Under the pieces are notes generated by a model. It had not been told where the DNA came from and made no database searches. It worked only from the letters and a program-made list of their open reading frames with translations. A DNA stretch of 47,708 nt, from IMG/VR virus record IMGVR_UViG_3300013093_000077, positions 1-47,708 of that record. One strand, written 5' to 3'. This document shows positions 42,719 to 47,708 of this stretch, one piece after another; the stretch's first letter is position 1; every line of letters starts with the position of its first letter. The DNA comes from a virus. A program made the position numbers and the translations under genes.

Positions 42719-44020
42719 TTATTGATCAAAACCTAGAAGTGCAATTACTACCTTGCCATACGGAACAGGGCTGGTAAATTGTAAATAATATCCGCTTACA
42801 GTTTCGGACGCTCCTGCAATAGTAATATCAGTTAAAATTGATATAGTAGAACTTGGATTTTTACTTAAACTTATGCTAGTTAATGCATTTGTATTTGGAT
42901 CTGTTGTATAACTTAAAACACTAACCGGTAATGTATAAGTTAATCCGGTAGGTGTACCGGCTGTAACTGTAATTGCCGGACCTCCGGGAGTTTTTGATAA
43001 ACTAAATCCAGTAGTTCCATTTGTACTAATTATATAATACGACGTTGGATTAGCATACCCTGAGATACTACCAGTCCCACCGTAAGTTCCACTAATAGTT
43101 ACCATTTGATTAACAGCTAATGTAGTACTTGCACAGCTAAATTGATATGTAGTGTTAACAATAACGACTGAACCTAATGTTACTGGACTGGGAATATTTG
43201 TACCAGTTACAGTTGCCCCGTTTAAATTTATACTTGGAAATACTGCTGGGTAACTACCAGTAGTAGTGACAGTTCCACTATTATAATAAGTTCCTGGGTT
43301 TGTTGTTAACGCATATGTTATAGTAGTTGAAGTTCCGCCAGTAACAGTAAATGTTCCGTTATATGGACTTATTCCTCCTACTACATTTGAAGATAATACG
43401 CCAGTGACTGTGATAGTAGATCCTGTTGCGGCTGCATAACCAAAACCAGAAGTACTAGTATTTGATACAGTTAGTGTAGCAACATTGCTTGCCCAAGATG
43501 CTCCTGTTACATTTAGACTAGTGTTAAAATATAATGTAGGAGATCCACTTCCTGCTGATGTGCATAAAAATGCGTTATACGTTTCTGCACCAATTGTGGG
43601 ATTTTGTACAACACTATAATTAATACCGCTAACTTGGAAAACATTTTCAAGTAAAACAATAATATTTTGTCCGCCTAATGTAGTTCCATACGATACATTA
43701 GTAGGATTATAAGCAGTATTCAATGGTCCAAAAATTGTAGTAGAATTATCACCTGCACCTAAATTTTGCTGTACAATAGTAGTAGATTCTGCATAACGTA
43801 GAGCTCTCCATGACGATCCTTGAAATACTTCTACATTTCCTAATACATTGTTATAACGAATTCTACCAGGAGTTGTGCCTGAAGGTCTTTGAGTAGTACT
43901 ACCTGTTGGTAATAACAAGTTGCTGGTATTACCCATAACTACTTGTCCGTTTATATCAACATATAAACTTGGATCGTTAGCTACTCTTCGATTAAGTGTT
44001 TGTCTTTTTAAGTATCTCAT
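42719..44020 (-). CDS. Virion structural protein with inserted repeat modules
   Basis: A 433-residue protein. The first 165 residues look like the native protein (MRYLKRQTLNRRVANDPSLY; TPGRIRYNNVLGNVEVFQGS; GGQNIIVLLENVFQVSG). Residues 175-365 consist of repeat modules: GSTITVTGVLSSNVVGG then PYNGTFTVTGGTSTTITYAL, a family also in giant protein A, and TSYYIISTNGTTGFSLSKTP of the TYYV type. The end (SGYYLQFTSPVPYGKVVIAL) resumes the native part. Its ATG overlaps the stop of the upstream small protein (TAATG), so it is coupled. Confidence 0.8.
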   Translation of the reverse strand: MRYLKRQTLNRRVANDPSLYVDINGQVVMGNTSNLLLPTGSTTQRPSGTTPGRIRYNNVLGNVEVFQGSSWRALRYAESTTIVQQNLGAGDNSTTIFGPLNTAYNPTNVSYGTTLGGQNIIVLLENVFQVSGINYSVVQNPTIGAETYNAFLCTSAGSGSPTLYFNTSLNVTGASWASNVATLTVSNTSTSGFGYAAATGSTITVTGVLSSNVVGGISPYNGTFTVTGGTSTTITYALTTNPGTYYNSGTVTTTGSYPAVFPSINLNGATVTGTNIPSPVTLGSVVIVNTTYQFSCASTTLAVNQMVTISGTYGGTGSISGYANPTSYYIISTNGTTGFSLSKTPGGPAITVTAGTPTGLTYTLPVSVLSYTTDPNTNALTSISLSKNPSSTISILTDITIAGASETVSGYYLQFTSPVPYGKVVIALLGFDQ

Positions 44021-44346
44021 TATACTGGTAGTGTGCTTATAACTATTGTCATTGAAGTTGGATAAGTTCCGGCAACAACATAAATGCTATCACCTGTTCC
44101 TAATACTAATTTTTCTTGATCTAAACTTACAGTTTCACCTGCTGGTATAGGTAATGCATTTATAATCATAGTTGTATTACCAACTGATCCACCATTTGGA
44201 ACTGCATAAACTGAAATAGTGTCATTGTATGCACTATAATTGCAAATCATCATAGAAGTTATAGCATTACCAATACTGGGACTAGTTACTGATGGCAGAG
44301 TAACTGCTGTTGCTGAAGTTGTAACTAATTGTGCCGAAATTGCCAT
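44020..44346 (-). CDS. Small beta-sandwich virion protein, copy 3
   Basis: A 108-residue protein similar in plan to copies 1 and 2: NAITSMMICNYSAYNDTISV, then INALPIPAGETVSLDQEKL, a VLGTGDSIYVVAG turn and an MTIVISTLPV end. The loop IPAGETVSLDQEKLVLGTGD matches copy 2's IPTNTSARIVTGGEKLIMG. AAGGAAT precedes the ATG, and TAATG links it to the next gene. Likely structural. Confidence 0.75.
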   Translation of the reverse strand: MAISAQLVTTSATAVTLPSVTSPSIGNAITSMMICNYSAYNDTISVYAVPNGGSVGNTTMIINALPIPAGETVSLDQEKLVLGTGDSIYVVAGTYPTSMTIVISTLPV

Positions 44347-44355
44347 TTTTATTCC

Positions 44356-45396
44356 TTATAATAAGATGCTTAATAATACTGCTCTTCTTCTACTTATCAA
44401 CTCGTCTGGAGTTTGCGATCCATTTGTATTTGCAAAATATATACCAGTCTTTCCTGGACCAGTTGTACTGCTTGAGTATATTTTTGTTTTTCCTGATGTG
44501 TATGTTACTGTTCCAGATTGATCGTCTAAGTTAAGAACTCCAGAAACTTCTACACCTTGTGTTGATGCTAATACAAGATTATTTGTATTATTTGTAATTG
44601 TATTTTGATATGTATTAACATTACCAACTGTTAATCCTGATGTGTTTACTGTTGCTTCTAGTGTTTGAGCTACATAAAATGATATTGTTGTTGAACCTGT
44701 TTGGACAGAACTATTTGCCGCACTTAACAATCCAGAAACAGGATATTGCATAGATGATACAAGTGCCTGTCCTTGAGTAAATGGACTAGTTCCTGTATAA
44801 CTGCTTGCTACATATTTTTGTAAATATTCAATATTGGGTATTATATGTGTATCAGAATTGGCAATACGTTGATAATACGGAGTTCCGTTTGTAGTTTCAA
44901 TTCGTAAACGAACACTGGTATTGCGTGTATCAAAAATTAAATCATTTGTATCACTATCTTTTACAGAGATTGTTCTAAGTTGTAATCCTGAAAGATAACC
45001 GTCACCTGTTTGAAGAATAAAGGTTCCAACTTTATCTGCACTAGTAACAGAATCATAATGACTGATATTATCATTATATAAAAATTGTGCAGTTGTAAGT
45101 TTAGTTCCGCTAGGTGTTCCATTATTTGTTCCTCTATCAATTACAATACCTGCTTGGTAATTTAAAGAAGAACTAATACCTGTACCAGATCCATTATCTC
45201 CAACATTTAAATATAAAAGATTAAGGTTAACATCAACATTATTTGTTTCAACATATGTTGTGGCACCTTTAACATTAAGATTACCATAGACTATGATATT
45301 ACCTGTTGTACCGGCATTGCCTGTATCCAGTATAATATTTCCGCCAGTTTGTACTTGCAGTCTATAATCACCGTTAACTTTTGTAATCTTTGACAT
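44356..45396 (-). CDS. Fibre-like virion structural protein
   Basis: A 346-residue protein of a type known from cyanophage virions. MSKITKVNGDYRLQVQTGGN, NIIVYGNLNVKGATTYVETN and GIVIDRGT lead into a beta-rich body. The end SQTPDELISRRRAVLLSILL is characteristic of the family. It resembles the GRISGPLL proteins in shaft units (NGNL.V.G) but has a different N-terminus. AAGGATT lies ahead of the ATG, 10 nt beyond a strong UUCG hairpin. Likely a fibre or a capsid/tail surface protein. Confidence 0.8.
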   Translation of the reverse strand: MSKITKVNGDYRLQVQTGGNIILDTGNAGTTGNIIVYGNLNVKGATTYVETNNVDVNLNLLYLNVGDNGSGTGISSSLNYQAGIVIDRGTNNGTPSGTKLTTAQFLYNDNISHYDSVTSADKVGTFILQTGDGYLSGLQLRTISVKDSDTNDLIFDTRNTSVRLRIETTNGTPYYQRIANSDTHIIPNIEYLQKYVASSYTGTSPFTQGQALVSSMQYPVSGLLSAANSSVQTGSTTISFYVAQTLEATVNTSGLTVGNVNTYQNTITNNTNNLVLASTQGVEVSGVLNLDDQSGTVTYTSGKTKIYSSSTTGPGKTGIYFANTNGSQTPDELISRRRAVLLSILL

Positions 45397-45407
45397 TTAT
45401 AATCCTT

Positions 45408-45427
45408 GCGGGGACCGAAGTCCCCGT
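45408..45427 (-). other. Strong GC-rich UUCG hairpin upstream of a ribosome site
   Basis: CGGGGAC (45426-45420) pairs with GTCCCCG (45415-45409) around a UUCG loop on the minus strand, with one more wobble pair. The T-run is on the other side (45427-45434), so as a terminator it would point to the plus strand, where no gene ends nearby. On the minus strand it lies between two virion genes, just before AAGGAT. Confidence 0.7.
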
Positions 45428-45434
45428 CTTTTTA

Positions 45435-46766
45435 TTAAGCGTTTAGAATTTGAACTGTATCAGCAGTTGGTGTACCGAAAGTCCATTTATATTGCTTACC
45501 CGCAGTATAGACTGTACCTGCTTGGTTAGCAGTTACACCAAACGTGGCAGCTGGATTTGATCCTGCGCTTGGAATGGCTACTGGATTAACTGTACATGTA
45601 CGGTTGTACATTTTACGAACTAAGTATGTACCACCTGAAGCATCAACAGCAACAATGTTTAACTCTTTGCCTTCAGCAGTTGTAAATCCAGCTGTACCGT
45701 CAGCAGGTGCATCATAACGAATACGTCCAATTTCAGTACCTAAACGATTTACTTCACCACCTTTATTAAACTTGTAACGCTTTGTTGAAATTTGTTTTTG
45801 TAAATCAACTTCAACCAAACTACCGCCTGTATAAGCCCAAGCAAGAATTGCGTTTTCACGGTTATTTGATGTACCAACTGCTTGTGTTGTATCATCTGTG
45901 GCAGCTACAATATTAGCTGTTGCGGCAGCACCGTCATTACTTCCTGTAAATGTAACAGCAAGAGTTTGTGCTGAATTTCCAGTAGCATAACCATCACCGT
46001 AGTCGGTAATCGAAGCACCTGCTACTCCAAATGTTGCTGGAGTAACTGTTAATCCTGCACCGCCTGGAGTTGTAGTTGTTGTAGTTGCGCTTGGGCTTGC
46101 TACTAACGCTGTAATTGCGCTTTGAGCGTAGGTACCGCCTGCGGTTACAGTAACAGTTGCTACTGGACCAGCTGTTGTACCAACTAGTACAGCAGTTGTA
46201 CCTGTAACAGTACCTGCTGAAATTGTTAATGCTGTTCCAGCAATAGCATTGGCATATGAATTAGCAACAGTATATGTTGTTCCTGAACCTGCTACAATCC
46301 AGTAACGTGTTGATGCTACTAATCCTGAAGTACCTGTAATTGCTCCAGTTAAAAAATCCATACCTGGAATGTAAGCGGCGCTTGAACCAAATACAACTTG
46401 GTTTGAACCATTAACGCTAGCAATAGTATTGCCAGCTGAGCCAGCAATAGTAGCAACAGTAGCAGTTACAGTACCACTATTTGTACCAAATGTGATTACT
46501 TGACTAGTTTGATATGCTTTAGTACCTGTAGCACCAACTGTTAATGTTTTAACAGTAAATGTTGGAGCACCTAATGCTGTAACTCCGTTAGCAATTAATG
46601 GTGCTGGAAATGTAGTAGTCAATGCTGTTGCATGTGACGCATTATATGTGCCTGCGGCTGTAACTGTAATGCTAGCTAGCTTAGAACCACCGATACCATC
46701 ATCGCTTGGTCTTGCTTCTCCAATATTACGGTTACCTATATATTTTTTATTTAAAGGACGTCCCAT
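45435..46766 (-). CDS. Abundant-type virion protein (MGRPLNKKY family) with repeat modules
   Basis: A 443-residue protein starting MGRPLNKKYIGNRNIGEARP, an N-terminus familiar from marine T4-like virion proteins encoded near gp23. The ATG at 46764-46766 is chosen because AGGAG lies 9 nt upstream. A longer reading from a GTG at 46835 would translate the structured leader. Residues 30-300 are Ala/Thr/Gly-rich repeats, including STRYWIVAGSGTTYTVANSY of the TYYV type. Residues 320-443 return to a conserved body (AILAWAYTGGSLVEVDLQKQ, GRIRYDAPADGTAGFTTAEG, YLVRKMYNRTCTVNP). It may be a head or tail decoration protein. It sits one gene downstream of gp23. Confidence 0.8.
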   Translation of the reverse strand: MGRPLNKKYIGNRNIGEARPSDDGIGGSKLASITVTAAGTYNASHATALTTTFPAPLIANGVTALGAPTFTVKTLTVGATGTKAYQTSQVITFGTNSGTVTATVATIAGSAGNTIASVNGSNQVVFGSSAAYIPGMDFLTGAITGTSGLVASTRYWIVAGSGTTYTVANSYANAIAGTALTISAGTVTGTTAVLVGTTAGPVATVTVTAGGTYAQSAITALVASPSATTTTTTPGGAGLTVTPATFGVAGASITDYGDGYATGNSAQTLAVTFTGSNDGAAATANIVAATDDTTQAVGTSNNRENAILAWAYTGGSLVEVDLQKQISTKRYKFNKGGEVNRLGTEIGRIRYDAPADGTAGFTTAEGKELNIVAVDASGGTYLVRKMYNRTCTVNPVAIPSAGSNPAATFGVTANQAGTVYTAGKQYKWTFGTPTADTVQILNA

Positions 46767-46855
46767 TTTGTTTTCTCCTATTAGAAACAACGGCGTTCTA
46801 GGCCGTACGCGGTTGGATTTCCGCATAAAATTCACCCTATGTGAATCGTACTATG
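46767..46855 (-). promoter_or_regulatory. Structured 5' leader with a possible three-way junction
   Basis: On the minus strand P1 is GTAC (46851-46848) with GTAC (46808-46805). P2 is ATTCAC (46846-46841) with GTGAAT (46835-46830). P3 is GCGG (46824-46821) with CCGC (46812-46809), directly stacked on P1. A further stem ACGGC/GCCGT (46806-46802 with 46794-46790) overlaps P1 by two bases, so the two could alternate. The AGGAG ribosome site follows. Confidence 0.5.
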
Positions 46856-46863
46856 TATTTATG
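46856..46863 (-). promoter_or_regulatory. Late-promoter-like box before the MGRPLNKKY gene
   Basis: CATAAATAC on the minus strand contains the TAA stop of the upstream gene. With T4 spacing it yields a leader of about 84 nt. Confidence 0.6.
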
Positions 46864-47446
46864 CGTAGGTGATTCTTAAGCCTACTTGGTCAACATACGC
46901 AATATCTGTGTGTGGATATATTACATTGCTACGAAAACTAATAACGATACCAAATGTAGAATTGGATATATTTGATGCTGTAAGTCCTGTTGTACCCCAT
47001 AAGTCTGTTGGACTGCCGTATATGTTATAATCCCCAACTGGATTAATTGGTTCTAAAAGTTCACCTGTATACATATCGCTTTGTACAGGATTTACTGTAC
47101 TGGCAAGATTATCTCCAATTAATTCACCATTTAATGTTAATTGTATTATTAAATCTTCTATTCTTGCTGAACGTAAAATATTCAGTTGAAATTCAATACC
47201 TACTATTGTACCACTTATGGTAGGAATATTATATCCAGTGCACCATAATTGGCTTGTGTTACTTAAAAATCTTTCCATCCATAAACCACTGATAGTATGC
47301 AATGGTTTTTTAGTTGTTGCAAATGCATTAGAAGAAATAAGTGTAGGATTAAAATTCCAATCAATACTATCATTTCCTGGTACAACAGGATTGGGGATTG
47401 AAACTTGATTTATTACAGTAGGATTATAAAACGGAGTAGTGGTCAT
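46859..47446 (-). CDS. Phage surface beta-domain protein of unknown role
   Basis: A 195-residue protein starting MTTTPFYNPTVINQ at the ATG at 47444-47446. A longer form would need a TTG inside the promoter box, which is unlikely. The core TISGTIVGIEFQLNILRSAR, then DLWGTTGLTASNISNSTFGI then VISFRSN and YVDQVGLRITYA matches a beta-sandwich pattern I have seen in many phage minor structural proteins (D.WG...T...N.S.FG......VD...I.Y). The function is unknown. It is the first gene after the gp23 terminator, and the box GGTAAATA is 4 nt before the ATG. Confidence 0.78.
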   Translation of the reverse strand: MTTTPFYNPTVINQVSIPNPVVPGNDSIDWNFNPTLISSNAFATTKKPLHTISGLWMERFLSNTSQLWCTGYNIPTISGTIVGIEFQLNILRSARIEDLIIQLTLNGELIGDNLASTVNPVQSDMYTGELLEPINPVGDYNIYGSPTDLWGTTGLTASNISNSTFGIVISFRSNVIYPHTDIAYVDQVGLRITYA

Positions 47447-47450
47447 CTTA

Positions 47451-47458
47451 TATTTACC
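47451..47458 (-). promoter_or_regulatory. Late-promoter-like box after the gp23 terminator
   Basis: GGTAAATA on the minus strand, then TAAG, then ATG. The spacing is 4 nt instead of 5, so the expected start is at or next to the start codon. It lies 6 nt beyond the terminator stem. Confidence 0.5.
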
Positions 47459-47459
47459 C

Positions 47460-47488
47460 AAACAAAAAGGCTACCGAAGTAGCCTTTT
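47460..47488 (-). terminator. Intrinsic terminator after major capsid gene 23
   Basis: AAAAGGCTAC pairs with GTAGCCTTTT around a UUCG loop on the minus strand (47465-47488), followed by TGTTT. A weaker hairpin ACCC-TAAA-GGGT with TTTATT (47502-47513) comes just before it, so two hairpins follow gp23. Confidence 0.9.
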
Positions 47489-47519
47489 ATTTTACTAATA
47501 AACCCTTTAGGGTATCAAA

Positions 47520-47708
47520 TTAACTGAACTTAACGTTGCTGTTATTGATAGCTACTAGACCTAAATAGTCAGCGGCGTTACCTAAAGAAGATGCAGTATT
47601 TGACAACTCAACATAACCATAACGTGTCATGAATGATACGACTGGTTCAAATGTTGATGGGTCAAGAACAACACCACTGCTCATCAATGGAATGTATGGG
47701 CAATAGAA
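47520..47708 (-). CDS. 23: Major capsid protein, C-terminal part (T4 gp23-like), cut by window edge
   Basis: The last 62 residues of the capsid protein, read by hand from the window edge to the TAA at 47520-47522. FYCPYIPLMSSGVVLDPSTF then EPVVSFMTRYGYVELSN is the conserved C-terminal stretch of gp23 (YxPYIPL...DP.TFEPVVSFMTRYG). The final residues are NNSNVKFS. gp23 forms the hexamers of the head. It is followed by tandem hairpins, as expected for a very highly expressed gene. Fibre-type genes follow it downstream rather than the head vertex gene seen in T4. Confidence 0.88.
   Translation of the reverse strand, partial: FYCPYIPLMSSGVVLDPSTFEPVVSFMTRYGYVELSNTASSLGNAADYLGLVAINNSNVKFS

Noticed and set aside
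46767-46835. An extended start (GTG) for the MGRPLNKKY protein, adding about 23 residues
   Set aside because: The extension translates the structured leader, lacks a ribosome site, and a good AGGAG precedes the inner ATG whose protein start is a familiar one.
47447-47461. A TTG start for the protein at 46859-47446
   Set aside because: The TTG lies beside the terminator T-run, and the extra codons are the promoter box itself. The inner ATG is better.
1-47708. CRISPR arrays, insertion sequences or tRNA genes
   Set aside because: No regularly spaced direct repeats, transposase motifs or cloverleaf sequences were seen on either strand.

Overview
The window is about 48 kb of an AT-rich contractile-tailed phage of the T4-like supergroup. 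It resembles the marine relatives (cyanophage- and pelagiphage-type myoviruses) more than enterobacterial T4. The assignment rests on recognisable homologues of T4 gp17 and gp16 (terminase), gp4 (head completion), gp19 and gp18 (tail tube and sheath), gp1 (dNMP kinase), gp13, gp14 and gp15 (neck and tail completion), and the C-terminus of gp23 (major capsid). Several virion protein types known from marine T4-like phages are also present. The host cannot be read from this stretch.

Layout from left to right. 1-5185 is the packaging and tail-tube block, all on the minus strand: gp17 N-terminus, two unknown acidic or His-rich proteins, gp16, gp4, a small unknown, a tail-tube-like protein with an acidic tail, and gp19. 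5199-9251 is a tail sheath about twice the T4 size. 9354-15332 switches strand repeatedly: HNH-like protein (+), dNMP kinase (-), unknown (+), gp13 (-), then gp14-gp15-Nudix (+). 15324-19394 (-) is the most unusual part. It holds an Asn-Cys repeat protein, a radical SAM/SPASM enzyme, a protein with an Ig-like C-terminus and a flavin-dependent-halogenase-like protein. 19397-47446 (-) is a very large fibre and surface-protein block. It contains an S74-chaperone fibre, two giant paralogues (3358 and 2634 residues), tandem fibre-like proteins, three small beta proteins and a repeat-bearing protein with the MGRPLNKKY start. The block follows the 3' end of gp23.

Expression. Boxes of the form NNTAAATA, like the T4 late promoter TATAAATA, precede many transcription units. 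In four units the start codon lies exactly 5 nt after the box, where T4 late transcription would begin, which predicts leaderless late mRNAs. A fifth is one base off. Hairpin terminators, mostly with a UUCG loop on the minus strand, separate units. The dNMP kinase instead has a good sigma-70-type promoter, as expected for an early gene. Two virion genes have long leaders with possible RNA structure. The halogenase-like gene has its ribosome site in a hairpin that its own late promoter would cut, as in T4 gene e.

The best candidate for an undescribed system is the 15324-19394 cassette. It looks like a late-expressed, virion-associated peptide modification system: a radical SAM/SPASM maturase beside a 15-cysteine substrate-like protein, followed by a halogenase-like flavoprotein. 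A second theme is a set of short repeat modules shared between the sheath, the giant fibres and other surface proteins. No stretch longer than 300 bases lacks a gene.
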